In this document: positions 34,336 to 46,259 of the stretch, piece after piece
Layout: every line of letters starts with the position of its first letter
Numbering within the stretch: position 1 is the first letter of the stretch
Assembly (NCBI GenBank): GCA_008933995.1
Contig: WARS01000033.1
Coordinates: 9,872,287 to 9,936,286 of the forward strand
DNA length: 64,000 nt
Direction of reading: 5' to 3'
Origin: Datnioides undecimradiatus
Taxonomy: Eukaryota; Chordata; Actinopteri; Lobotiformes; Datnioididae
Notes under the pieces: model-generated
Told to the model about the DNA's origin: nothing
Database searches by the model: none
Seen by the model: the letters and a program-made list of their open reading frames with translations, nothing else
Position numbers and translations under genes: made by a program

Positions 34336-36275
34336 TGATATTCTCATATATTCAGATTGTAACCAAGTGTGTTTTTCTGGCCGCTTTCGTGAGTCACATC
34401 TTCGATCAGAGGCTGCACCTGAGCACATGATGTGTGTTATGTCAACGAACATATTCTGCTTTATGAAAGAAGCAGCACACGACGTCTGGAGAGGTAACGT
34501 CGTCTGGTTTCAACTTTGTGACCCGAGATAGAACAACTACAGGAGTGAAACCCATTGGATGACAGCGGCCCTGTGACGGAAGGCAACTGATGAATTGTGG
34601 GAGGTTTTTTTTAAATTTATTTTGCATGAAGGCGGGTGGTACGGTTGCACAAAGTCAACGTCTATCTAGGGAGTTTCCGTTTAAAATGTGGCTCATTGGA
34701 AAAACAAGCTGGGTCTACAACAAAGAGTAAACAAATGCAGATGAATAGGTGCCCTACATGTCTGTTTGGCAGGGTGAGGAGTGGCGAGTGAAACGCGAGA
34801 AAAAAATGCTGTCTGACATTTTCTACTGTGGACAAAGTTTAATGCCATTTCTTGCCAAAAAGAATGACAGTGTAAAATGAATTGTGTCACACCGTTCAGA
34901 CTGATCCCGTACTCAGCAGGTACAGTGATGACTGAAGAGAGCTTTTTTTTAAACGGAGAGCTTAAAGAACTTGGAAAGAGTAAATGACAACACAATGGCT
35001 CTGCTTGTATATTCCCTCTTGCAGCAGCAGATTTTGGAGGGAAATGCTGGTACATAAAACTATCAATTCTGGCACAGTGGCCTTACCAATCATCCATTTG
35101 CAACACTTAAAGTCGTGGTCAACTTTCTTGTGTACACTCCTCTGAAAGGGCACTGAGACTGTGGAGGGGAAAAATGGTTTTTGAACAAAGGCTACAGTCT
35201 CTGTGAGCAGCCGTGGGTGCTGCTCTGTTTATCAAAGGCATCGGCTGTTGTCAAAAAGACAGATAGTTACTCTTTGTCAACATGATTCTGTGTAATCACC
35301 GACATTATTTATTTGGTTGCTGCCATGGATACAGTTGAAGAGGCTTGATGTATGGGGTTTCTCAACACTCTGACAACGCCATTCTCTCCAATGACACATC
35401 CAGGGTTTCACCAGGACTGAGAATCCAGGCGTGAAACACACTGAGGCAACAATGGCTAAGCAGGGCTCTGTGTGATGCTTTGAAGTGCTTTTCATCAGGA
35501 GATTATCGACAGGCAGAGGACGGAAAAAAAAATTGGCTTTAAATTTACCTCACTGTTTTTGACGCCAAGTGTAAACAGAGAAAATAGGTCCAGTAACACA
35601 GAAATATGAATTTAAGACAGAGAGTTACTATTTTTAGGTTTAGTACAAATATAAAAATCAAAACTGTACCTCTACACAGACTGGTCAACGGCGCGTGAGT
35701 TTATTTAAGACTGAGATTAAGTAGATTTTATAGCTTTACATGGATAAGTTTGGTTATTAGCGTCAACACACAAAAAATGTGACATGTTGTGTGGATTCCT
35801 TCTAATGCCTGCTGCCAAATCCTAGTTGAAAGCATAAAAAATGCTAAAGCAGATTCAGTTTAACTCTGTGAACTCTGACGTTACATTAAAGCAAAGATGG
35901 AAATCATCAAACTTCTACATAGAAGCAATCAAACCCCAGGTTGTATGTCACACAGCATGCATCCAGAACAAACACAGCAGAATCACTGGCATTAACATGT
36001 AGCCGGTGGTTAAAAGTTCAGAGGTGAAAGCCTCAGTGGCCTGGTCTGAGTCCATGTTGTTATGTGTCTGTGCAGGTATTCTGGTGTCAGGTCGGATGAG
36101 ATGCATTGTGCTGTGGTGCTTCATCACTGTGCTGTGAGGCTGAGATGTTCGTTTGACCAGAAAACTCTGGTCTGAAGCGCATGGTGTGCTTTGATGTGAG
36201 CCTAATATGGCTTGTAAAAAGGGGGATCCTGCACTTTGAAGTGTTGCCTGACACTGTCCAGACACACAAGTGTAT

Positions 36276-36280
<5 letters not shown>
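34336..36280. other. Non-coding stretch
   Basis: No exon-like frame; the 120-codon minus-strand frame at 34693-35055 shows no domain. A GC-shifted piece around 36030-36250 is a weak regulatory candidate. Confidence 0.45.

Positions 36281-36312
<32 letters not shown>
36281..36312. repeat. (TG)16 microsatellite
   Basis: Uninterrupted 32-bp TG run, with imperfect TGTATG lead-in. Confidence 0.95.
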
Positions 36313-36317
<5 letters not shown>

Positions 36318-37761
36318 CGTACGTGGGCTGTAGTAAGTCTGTGTCTGTCATCCCAGAGTTATAAAAAGTGATGTAAACATTGAGAGAGGCCTGGAGAGGG
36401 AGAGAGACATCTGGCAGGAGAATATGTAGCTGTCATACAGCAGGACATTATTTGTGTGGCGCAGCCTCTCATTTTTTTTGTTTGTATTGATATAAACTTG
36501 TAGTGATTGTTATATTCATATTATACTTAGCTTTTTTCTTTCAATTATGAAATCAACAGTTTTCACCCAAATATAATGCTTTTTTATTTTCAAATCTTCC
36601 AGAAAAAAGAGAAAAGAAAATACAAATTTTCATTGTCTGCAGCTAAGAAAATATTAGGACATGAATGCATCAAGATAAACAGCTGATGTGACTAATTCTT
36701 CAGCTGGGTGCAGAAGAAGACGGTGCAAGTGCAAGAAGCATTCTGTAATATCTAGACTCTTTTTATTATTTACATTTTTGCTTACATTTTTTACAGGGAA
36801 ATTGAAAATGTTCATAAAAACACACAGATTACAATTTACTCCATGGTTATCTCTCTTAATTTTCAACAAAACTGTCACCAGCATCTAGTGGTCTTATTCC
36901 ATTTAAGAATGTTTATGATTTATTAAAATGAAGATGAACAATTTTAATTTGGACTAACACTCAACACAGTTTACAGAGTGACTCCTCAATCTAACTTATA
37001 AGTGACATACTGCACCTACTGTACGTATACACACAAACAGGTTTTTCTGTGCGGTGAAGGATCTCCTTCAGTTTTACCTCCAAATAAAGTGCTTTAAATA
37101 ATCTGGACAAACTGTTGACCCTTATTGAGCTGTAGTGGTGTCTGCCACATCTCATTAACTTATCAGGAAATGTTGTCATAATTGATGGAAATAATTAGCA
37201 ACATTATAAAAATTAGACACGTTTCAAATAAAAATGTATCTGTATTTTTGCCAAAAAATGCTTTGGATCCCACTTATTCTTTGGATGAGTGGACTTTAGC
37301 TGGGGCTGGTTTTTGTGGGAGACAAAGATGAAGAAACTGATAAAGAGGAAGATAACAAGAGAGAGGAAGCCTTTAAGTACCGAATGCTGTCTTCTGCTCT
37401 GTGTACCTCTTTGCTGCCTCTCTGTCTGTACTTTGCCTGCTGAGTCACTCATACATCATGCAGAGTGCTGAATTTCCCTGAACTCTCCTTGAATCCAAAA
37501 CGTTTTAATTTATAACACTTTGCAAAAGTTTGTCACTTGTATATGATGGCTTATATAAGATAATCGCACCAACGGCAAGTGTTACGCACATTTTCTCCAC
37601 ACATATCATTTGGGAGCGGTTTGAAATGACTAACATGCATTAATGGTTCAGATTTAAAAGGTGTAAATGAAAATCCCTCATATATACATGTGCGTTTATG
37701 TGTATATAGACATTTGTGGACATTTTTGAAAGTGTGCATACAATCATCAGGACATGATATA

Positions 37762-37809
37762 TTCCACATTAAGTTCCACATTAAGTTCCACATTAAGTTA
37801 AACATTAAG
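37762..37809. repeat. 12-bp tandem repeat, four copies
   Basis: Three exact copies of TTCCACATTAAG (37762-37797) are followed by a fourth with two changes (TTAAACATTAAG). Minisatellite-like. Confidence 0.95.
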
Positions 37810-38143
37810 TTCTTAAGCCAACACTATGATGGTCTACAAGGACATCGTAATGCCTAAGGCAGGTGCTATTTTTATAGATCGAATGTGTGTTAAATACACG
37901 AGAGGATCCTTTCACTGGGTAATCAGCTCAAACAAAAATAAAGAGCTGTTACGACACACATAAAAACCCCAAAGTCCTTCAGATAACACATTAAAATGGG
38001 AGTAACATGGCCTCTGCTCCATATCTTCTCAGACTGCTGATAGCATGAGGAAAAGAGACAAGGCTTTGGAGCAGCACAGTATATCATGGCATAAGGTGAC
38101 ACCTATTCAAAACAATCTGGAATTAAAACAGATGATAAAATAC

Positions 38144-38157
38144 CAGCTTGCAAGCTG
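38144..38157. repeat. Perfect 14-bp palindrome
   Basis: CAGCTTGCAAGCTG is its own reverse complement and is followed at once by a second partial unit, AGCTTGCAA. Confidence 0.85.
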
Positions 38158-38219
38158 AGCTTGCAAATGTGTTAAAAACTCAACGTGAAGAAAAAGTGGA
38201 GAGTAAAAACAAGAGCTTT

Positions 38220-38480
38220 TAAGGCAGAGGTTTCTGGGAGTTTTGGCGGGGTGTGGCGAATTGGAGCCGGGGGGGGGGCTGGAGTGTATAGATCATGGTG
38301 TTAGTGAGGAGGAGGTCAGGGCCAGTGCATCTAACTCTTCTACTGATTGTTATGAAGGGCCATGTGTCAGCATCCATCCGACCACTTTATAACTCTTGGC
38401 CGTTCCCTGCGCCTCTCCTGCAAAAGGCCCTAATGCATTCTCTTTGACCCCGCCAGTGTAAATCAAATATCTGGCCTCAG
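38220..38480. promoter_or_regulatory. Candidate conserved non-coding element
   Basis: GC-shifted, repeat-free sequence opening with a G-run (about 38264-38278) and followed by CpG-bearing segments at 38370-38455. It is bounded on the right by TG and GA dinucleotide tracts (38507-38562). Role inferred. Confidence 0.35.
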
Positions 38481-41301
38481 ATCTTGTCGAGCTGCATGGT
38501 GCAGTGAGTGTGTGTGTGTGTGTGTCAGTGAGTGAGTGAGAGAGCGAGAGAGAGAGAGAGCATGGGAGAAGCTATGTGGGCTGTAGACATGACACAGAGA
38601 GAATGAAGTATAGAAGAGTGTAGAAGAGAAAAGGAAAGAAATGGGAAAATGGGAAGAAACATGAAGTCAGAAACTGTTGGTAGAACAATTCAGTCGTGAT
38701 TCAACGTCCATTCTGTCCACTTTCTTAAGCCAACTTGCTGACCCTTCCTGGGAAAACACGCCCAGCACAAACAAAGTGAAGTCTATTATGTTTCCTGTTT
38801 ATAAAGGTCACGTTAGCCTTTTTTCCCAATGAGATTTCCCTCAGCCCTGAAAAAGGATGTGATGTCACAGGTGTGAGAGAGCAAAGCAATCACACACAGG
38901 AAACAGTTTATGAGATTTCTGCTGCTGTTGGTAGACTGGTAGCATAATATTGGACTTAACCAGGTAAACGGAGAACTGATATTAAATGTGGATGTCGTTC
39001 TTCTATACATTTCTGGTCAGTAGCAGGCAGCAGAAAGCAGAAGCTGTGATCAAAACATTGACATATCACCTTTAATACATTGAACAACGTTTGCAAACAC
39101 AAATACAATGTGCAACCCCTAAATTACGTGATTTTTTTTTGCTGTTCCTAAATGCAGCACAGCCTGGTAACAAGACTGAAGCAGCTGCTAGCTACAATCG
39201 CTGTGAGTTAGTTAACCCATCCTCAGCAATGATCACCAACAGGACAAGGGCTGCAGCCTGTTATCTCACCACCCCAGAAAAGCAAAAGAATGAGCTGAAA
39301 GATGGTAAAATGTCTGTAGAGCTGATGCAAAATCTTTGGTCACGTGATCCATTGGTCATATAGACATTTATTATAGCTACCTCAAAGTTTTACAGCAGGC
39401 ATCTGTGCCTTTCCCACCTCGACAGCTCGAATGTGAAGTGTTCAGGAATGGCGCGCTCCCCACTTTTAATTTGCAGCCTTTGACTATAATTGAACCCAGA
39501 TTAAGCCAGATGAGCAGTGAAGCCGCCACAGAAAAGAGCAGCGCTTTCAGAAACTCAAACTTCACCAACCAGAGAGATTAAAGCAAAAGAAGAGCCCACA
39601 CACTGTTTGACTGACAGATGAAGTCATTGTCTGGCAAGTGTCGAAACACCACAAGATGGGCCTTTAGTGAAAATTGAGAAATCACAGTTAATGCCGGTTA
39701 TTACTTTTAGACCGGTAGGAGTGGAGTTCATTTGCTAAGTTGAAATGCTACAAACTGGGCAACAAAACAGAGGACAGTAGCAGGTTCCTGGTCAGTACGA
39801 GGCCGCAGTTCATATGTGCAACTGCAAGATTAGAAGGCCCCGAATTTGTCTCTTCTTGTCTCATAAAACCTGGCCAGCTCATCCCATTTCTCTCCAAGTC
39901 TGACATCTGGGACCATCAGAGTGTGTGATGGACTTTAAATGTGGCAAAACTGCAAATTATTTGTGGCTTCTTTTTGTTTCCATTTTTCAACACCAAACAC
40001 ATTCACAGACGTAACATAACGTACAGCCACATCAACATATACAGCTCAGAAAAATTGGCTGTACTTTGCTGATAGTTTAGTCCAAAAGAAAAAAAATATA
40101 TATGAGCTGCGACCTGAGACGTAGCAGTGGAAACAGATGGTTTTATCCTCAAAGGGACCCACCAGTTTTTCCTCACTTAAATCTCATTTGAGCACTCTGA
40201 AATGTTTTTCTCTAAAAATACTTTTAAATAACTATTTTGACACAATATTGACAGTTGATAAAACGCAATATGTTTGAATCTAGAGACTCAAATATCTCAG
40301 TGCACTACTTGTCTGTAGATTTTGGGTGTGTCTTACACTCACTCATAACTCACAGTAGATTTATACACTCATGGACAAACATGTCGTGCGCACAAAGCCC
40401 TCCTACTGAAACATACATCACATACCGGATTTATTCCTAAAACAGGAGGGTGGCACTGAACCAATCACAGCAACAACACTAATATAAAATAGAAAAAAAT
40501 ATTATTAACAATAATAAAAACAGCTTCTCCTGTGTGGATAGTGTCTGTATCATTATGTCCGTGATCGCCAGAGACTCTGCTCTCAACATTCCCAACATTC
40601 TCATGTAGCTCTTGACCCCTGACAGCCTTAAATTATTAACATTCCCATATGGGCTTAAACCCCCTGATCGCTGCTCGCAGCTACATTTTTCATGTGTTTT
40701 CCATATTACCACAAGAATCGAGATAAATATCTCATTCCCAATTCGCAGCCCTTGCAAGTTTGTGCTTACGGTGTACATCTCCCTGTTTATCTGCCTTCAA
40801 AATATCACCATCAAGTACTAATTTTAACTTTCTGGAAAACCTGCAGCCAAAAAGAAAAAGCAATCCTCCGTGTCATGCTGTTTTCCCAGTGTGGGCGTCA
40901 GGACAACAGGGGGCAGTAGTTTGCCTCTTTCTGCTGTAAAAACACTCTGCCGCCTCTGCTGCTGACTTTGTATCCAGTACCACTGACAGCACACAGGGCC
41001 AGCTACACAATGGGTTATGAATGAGCTCCCATTCATCACAATTAATCAGTGGGCCAAACCCATTAACTGTCAGACGAGGGACAAGTTTGTCTTTGTAAGA
41101 ATGACGGACTGCTCGACCGTTCAAATGCATCAGACAGCCTCCACTATGCCGAGAAAAAGTGTGTTTGAATCAGAAGTGACTTAAAAACCGAGCCAGTAGA
41201 CACAGAAGTCTGCAGAGCTTTTATTCTGTGTAGGTTCATCACAAATAAGACTTTGGAAACCTTTAATGTTTTTAAATTTTGAACAAAACCTGCTTTGTGA
41301 T
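38481..41301. other. Non-coding stretch
   Basis: Starts with short TG/GA tracts. The remainder is mixed to AT-rich with small frames only (39091-39363 is 90 codons, no domain). One CTCF-like motif is listed separately. Confidence 0.45.
40902..40919 (+). promoter_or_regulatory. CTCF-like motif
   Basis: GACAACAGGGGGCAGTAG contains AGGGGGCAG, the strongest part of the CTCF consensus, in forward orientation. Motif only. Confidence 0.38.
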
Positions 41302-41346
41302 TTCAGAATTAAGAATTCCTTTATTTGTCCCACAATGGGAAATTTG
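41302..41346. repeat. Teleost LINE/SINE 3'-tail fragment
   Basis: GAATTCCTTTATTTGTCCCA followed by CAATGGGAAATTTG is the familiar tail shared by fish L2-like LINEs and their SINE partners (usually ...tttatttgtcccacaatggggaaatt...). Only the tail is present, as expected of a 5'-truncated insertion. Confidence 0.55.
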
Positions 41347-41353
41347 ATTTAAA

Positions 41354-41725
41354 GTAACCAAAGTCACACATGCACTGTACTCAAATGTTCCTACATGAGT
41401 ATGTCAACTTTATACTAATTCAATCCCAGTTTGTTTTAGAGGGAAATGTTCTTTTTACTACATTTGTTAGACTGTATTAGATACCAGTTACTTTGTTAAG
41501 TTGTCATCTTAAAATGGGATGTAATGTCCTATATTAAATCGCCTGACAGTACGTAATGTGGTTAAAATTCCACCTTCAGCTACAACATAAAAAAAAACTT
41601 GCTTTCACCCTGATGCACTAGTTTAATGATAAAATAATAGAGTACTTTGAAAGTTGCCATCCTGCAGAATGAGTTTACTTTAGAAATGTAACTCCATTTT
41701 GCTGGTGATACTTCTGTACTTTATA
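41354..41725 (-). repeat. CAGTGGTGGAA-type teleost repeat, inverted copy
   Basis: Read against the 33925-34335 copy, this is the reverse strand of the same family. Matching phrases in order are GAGGGAAATGTTCTTTTTAC, ATACCAGTTACTTTG, CCACCTTCAGCTACAACAT, CATCCTGCAGAATGAGT and GGTGATACTTCTGTAC. It abuts the LINE/SINE tail to its left. Confidence 0.68.
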
Positions 41726-42179
41726 TGAGAACAATTGCTATCAGTGCAGGGTTTCATTGTACAGCAGTATTTGGACAGCGTAGCACCTATTTGTGACTTA
41801 CTTCAGCTTGAGCATGAGCTACACGCAGGCTGGTTTCTAGAAATATTTTCATATTAGTGCGTCAGTTATCGTCCGGCTGTACTATGACAAAAGCCTGTGG
41901 CAAAGACATTTTCGTACCATTTTGCATGCTGCATGTCTCCGATCACTCTTTCACCTAGATATTGTCTAAATATGTAATACAGCATGACAAGATCTCAATC
42001 AATAGGCTGCTGATAACAGTTAAAGAGAGGAATTGGAACATAAACATCCAAGTCCCCTTTGAAAGGACGTCAGTAAGATGTCTGAGTGACCAAACTTCAA
42101 ACCCTCAAAGTCTTCTTCAAACAAAAGTAAACCTTTCTTTTTTTCTTTTCTTTTCTCCTCACTTTTCCCCCCTCCCTTC

Positions 42180-42545
42180 ATAACAAACACCGCATAATGA
42201 TTTTGGGTATCTGGTAGATCAAGCTGGGTTTTGCCGGCAGCTGTGTAGTGGTTGTGGGGTTGCCAAACCAAACAGAGGGGGGCTCCTGGAGTCACCTCTG
42301 CCCAAACATACACCTAATCCTCCCAGCACTGGCCAGATCGCAACTCTTGAATGCACAAGACAGTTTAAAAATAGAGGTGGGTGACAAAGGTCAAATCTAC
42401 AGAGGGATTTAAGGCCTTATCATTATCACGGCACAGCAGAGCCGAGCTGCAGCCCTGAGAAAGTGCCTCTGTGTCGACAGAGCTGGAGGCCTCTGCTTGA
42501 CTAACGGAGGGCACACAGACAGTAGAAATTTCTTCACTGGTTGGT
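42180..42545. promoter_or_regulatory. Candidate conserved non-coding element
   Basis: Repeat-free, GC-shifted block after a T/C-rich tract (42136-42178). It includes GGTGACAAAGGTCAAA, a nuclear-receptor type site (about 42379-42394), and GAGCCGAGCTGCAGCC. The overlapping 97-codon minus-strand frame has no known domain. Enhancer role inferred. Confidence 0.4.
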
Positions 42546-44539
42546 GTTTTTCTAAGATGAGCATGGATTTTTTTTTTTCCTCATAATAAACTCAGCCTTA
42601 AAAAGGTGCAATTTTCGATTTTTTAACTATGTAAATTTCAGGTGTATTGTACAATTTGCATTTTAAAGGACTTTTCTTTTCAAACTGTCCTAATTTACTA
42701 AATAAGGGCCTACCGTTGTATTAACAAACTTTATGATTGGTGTAAAATATTTGCTGCATCTAACCATTAATATTGTCGTCTTACTCCACATAAAGCCGAT
42801 GACTGTTAAATATATGATGAGCTTACAGGAAGAAAGAACAGTGTTTCTCAGGAGTACTGTCTGCTAACGACATGTGTAAATTAATTGTGTAAAAAAATGT
42901 AAAATGGTTTTCCAATGTAATTTTTCTTATAAATCATTTTTTACTCATAAAGTGATGTGTGAAATGTGTGTATGTATGGTGACTTTTGAATTTAAGTATG
43001 CTCACGCTACATTCATGGATAGTCCTTTTAATCAAAAGTATAACGCAAAATGTGAAACATTATTTCTAAAAATACATTTGCCTTTGCTCTTAGAGGTGCA
43101 CGCACACTGCTTTCAGATTATTTAAGCATGTTTGCTTGGAGGGCAGAAAATAACAAGTTCAGTGTATGATTGAAATTATTAGTTATTTTGTGTTGAATTA
43201 TTAAAACAAATTTTTGTCAGTCACTGCACAGCTGCGGTGTGTGGGGAAAACAACTATAAGCATGCAGTCAGCATCATCTCATCCTGTTCAGAATCAGAGA
43301 ATCAGAATCAGAAAGATGCAAAATGGGGAAAATGTTCTTTGATGAGTGATTAAAAAAATAAATAACTTGGAAATAATAAAATAAATAAAACATCTGCTGG
43401 GGCAAATTTATACTAAAGTATAAAGCCACACAGTTAAAAGTTACTAAAGAACTTCATATTTTAGTAAACAAAGGCCTTAAAAACAGGTGATCAACCATCA
43501 AGAGACATTAAAACACTGATAGAGGCCCGGATTAACTACATTATCTTAAATGCAGGCTAGTACTCGACACCAATTCGAGACGCTGAACAGAGGGACTCAA
43601 ACCTAATTACATTATAAAAAGAATAAATATGAGATAGAAGGAAAATTAAACTTAACTGCAGGTTTTACAGAGAGAACTTGATCCATCTCTGCAGCTGATA
43701 TTTAGTACAAACAAATATGTCAGACCCTGAAGGAGATAACACATTCACACGCTCATGTTCTCGTGTTTGTGTGACGGCTTCGTGTTATCAATGATACTCT
43801 GTATGAAGAGCACTTGAGGCATGATGAAAAGCACTTGCACAGGCCATTGAGGACTGGATGAGGGAGAGCCCAGCAGCCGTATCAGGTATAATCAGTCAAG
43901 TGTGGTTCAAACACTGGCTCTGTATGCAGAGAAGGGACACCAAGAGACTGCAAGTGCCGTGAAGTGTTTTTGAGTTTAAAGCGGCTCAATATTTAACAAA
44001 TAATAATAACTGTTTATACACAGTTCTTTGGTTGGGTCTTGTAAGTTTTGTAAAGGACACTGTTATTAAAGGTTTTCTGGAAAAGTCCTTGTTGCTTGTG
44101 AGGCAACGTGCTTAAAAATGACACTTTCTGCCCTCTGTCTCTGTCTCGCTGCACTTAAATCCCAGCATCTTTGGACTAACGGTTGAAAATAAATATTTCA
44201 AGTGTCTTCTTACATTGAAATCCAGTCAATACTCCATATTTACCTTTTTTGAGCCTTAAAAGAGGTGAAAAAATGCAAGCAGCCCAATGGCAGCTTGGAA
44301 AACAATAAGAAACTGAATGTAGACAGGGTTGTGCGGGACACATTTTTTTAAAAAACATAAATTCTCTGGCATCAATCAGAGCTTCTTTTCCTCTCTTGAT
44401 GACAGTGAAATCCCACTCTGCTCCATTACAGTGAAGCTGCAGCACAACTTTACTCCAGCGAGTCGAGGAATTTGACTGAAATTGTCTGGTTTTGTAACCT
44501 ACTCTGCTCAACTGACCACAGTGATATTAAATCAAAACC
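42546..44539. other. AT-rich non-coding stretch
   Basis: AT-rich with no exon. It holds one weak LINE/SINE-tail fragment listed separately. Confidence 0.45.
43290..43334. repeat. Weak LINE/SINE 3'-tail-like fragment
   Basis: AGAATCAGAATCAGAAAGATG followed by AAATGGGGAAAATG recalls the decayed 'cagaatcagaatcagaaatactttatt... ggggaaatt' tail common in fish. Short and diverged. Confidence 0.35.
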
Positions 44540-44870
44540 TATTGACAGGCTGTCATTTTTTTTTTTTTTTTAATGAAATGCGTGGCAGGCCAGTGCTAAT
44601 TCTGCCGGGCTTTAGCCTCCCCATGAGCAGTTAGCAGCCGCTTTATTATCACCTTGTTGTAGCTTAGTGTGTATACATACACTGTATACAAAGTTATTAC
44701 AGACATGAAAGCACTTAAGCCCTCCCAAGGAAAAAGGGTGTTCAGAGGCTTGATAAAAAAAATCTAGGTTATTTCAAGGGGAGTTGAGGGCTTTATTGTT
44801 AGCTTTTGGCCGCAAAGCTGGAGTCAGAGATGCTTTAAAAGAAAAACTCCAAAGCTGACCTTTAGGCCTC
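44540..44870. promoter_or_regulatory. Candidate conserved non-coding element
   Basis: Begins with TGACAGGCTGTCA (44543-44555), a near-perfect palindrome of two MEIS/TGIF/PKNOX-type TGACAG half-sites. After a T-run come two repeat-free blocks (about 44575-44665 and 44715-44870), the second with TCTAGGTTATTTCAAGGGG and TGGCCGCAAAGCTGG. No coding signal. A strong enhancer candidate by composition. Confidence 0.42.
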
Positions 44871-45179
44871 AATCAAAAACAGACCGTTTGGTTAAAAAAA
44901 AAAAAAAATGATGGAGGCAAGAGGGAGGGGAGAAGAATTTACCGCGCTTTCAGAGGAAAAAAAAAAAAGGCCTTGGCTGTGTTTGTGGAAAGAGAAGGAT
45001 ATCATGAGGTTTGGAGTGAAATGTGCAGCAGGAAACAAAGTCAGGTGCGCTGCTGGATGTTTCAGCCTCCTGCAGCAGCAACGATTTCAGCCTCTCATGC
45101 ATAATTCATCACCGAAGCTCACATTTCCAGCATCCAGAATAAAAGTGTATCCGTGCCAGCATCTCGTGTAGTTTAATTA

Positions 45180-45870
45180 ATTTGAACTTCTCAATCCTTT
45201 TTTTATATAATTAAAAACACCAACGACGTTTCATTCGGAATGAGACTAATAAATACTGGTTAGTCTGTCTATTTCTCTACATGCAGTCTGCCCGCAGAGC
45301 TTGTTAACTTTTCCATGACAGACGCAGTTATTCAGCCTCTAATTGCGAGCCACTACTGAAAGCTGAAAACTATTTGTGTCAGAAAACGGCGATTAGCGAG
45401 GCTTCGTGCGCGTCTTCATCCATTTTAATATCGTCCCAACTGAATTTTCCCACTTTGAGAGAAAAGAAGACTAAAAGCCGCAAGCGACGCTGAAAAGAGC
45501 TGAGAGACCTTATGAGCTCATTTGCTTTAAATAAAAATCGGCTTTAAATAAATGATTCAAACGCGCAGACGAGTGAAATCAGACGTTAATTTCACCTCGC
45601 TGACATTCACATTCCGCTTGTTAATATTCTGTTAAGGCCGAGAGGCTTAAAAACAAAAGCTTTTATCAAAAAGAAACTTTATATTTAACCAGAGAAGATC
45701 TCAGTGTTAGGGATGAATTTAGGTTTGATGTTTAAAACAAAGTCAGGGGATGAAAGAGGATCACGGCGGAATAAAAGCTTTTTAAAAAAGCGGACAAAAA
45801 GGGAAACTGAGAGGATAAAAATCGACACATTCACGCGTATTTAGGCCCAATTGATCATTTCAAACGGAAC
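45180..45870. promoter_or_regulatory. CpG-undepleted, possibly unmethylated regulatory block
   Basis: By rough hand count there are about 33 CpGs in 690 bp at moderate GC (about 42%), so observed is close to expected. Elsewhere in the window CpG is clearly depleted. This happens where germline DNA is unmethylated, as at promoters and developmental enhancers. No TATA box, exon or known transcript can be assigned. It may be an orphan CpG island or the promoter of a non-coding RNA. Confidence 0.45.
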
Positions 45871-46259
45871 ATTCTGACGGCTTTTTACTACTTACATCTA
45901 ACTGAAACTGTTTTCAAACCTAGAAAATAACACAATCTGATATTAAGTCATGAACAGATAAAGTTAGGTTTAAAAAATCGGATCAGTCTGTGGAGGACAG
46001 TGGAACAAATGCCCATCCGTGTTGTTCATTGTATAATATACCAGTAGAATAATAGAATAGTATGATATTTTTGCATTTGTATTAACTTATAATACAATTG
46101 AAAATCTCTGTAAACTGTATTCTCGACAGAATAATATCTGAAATTGATTTAACAATCTGTATAGAGGCAGAAGAATGTGTTAAATGTCTTTTGAAAACGA
46201 CAAAATAAATATTCACCATGAAAAGGGCAGAAAATAAACACAGAGCTCCTCTGAAAAAG
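45871..46259. other. AT-rich spacer
   Basis: AT-rich sequence between the two CpG-bearing blocks. Nothing else supported. Confidence 0.5.

Larger units (their letters stand above)
36313..38219. other. AT-rich non-coding stretch
   Basis: AT-rich at 36.5-37.2 kb. It holds the 12-bp tandem repeat and a 14-bp palindrome listed separately. No exon seen. Confidence 0.45.

Noticed and set aside
36876-36895. AGCATCTAGTGGTCTT as a reverse CTCF site
   Set aside because: The GGC core is lost; weaker than the three listed motifs.
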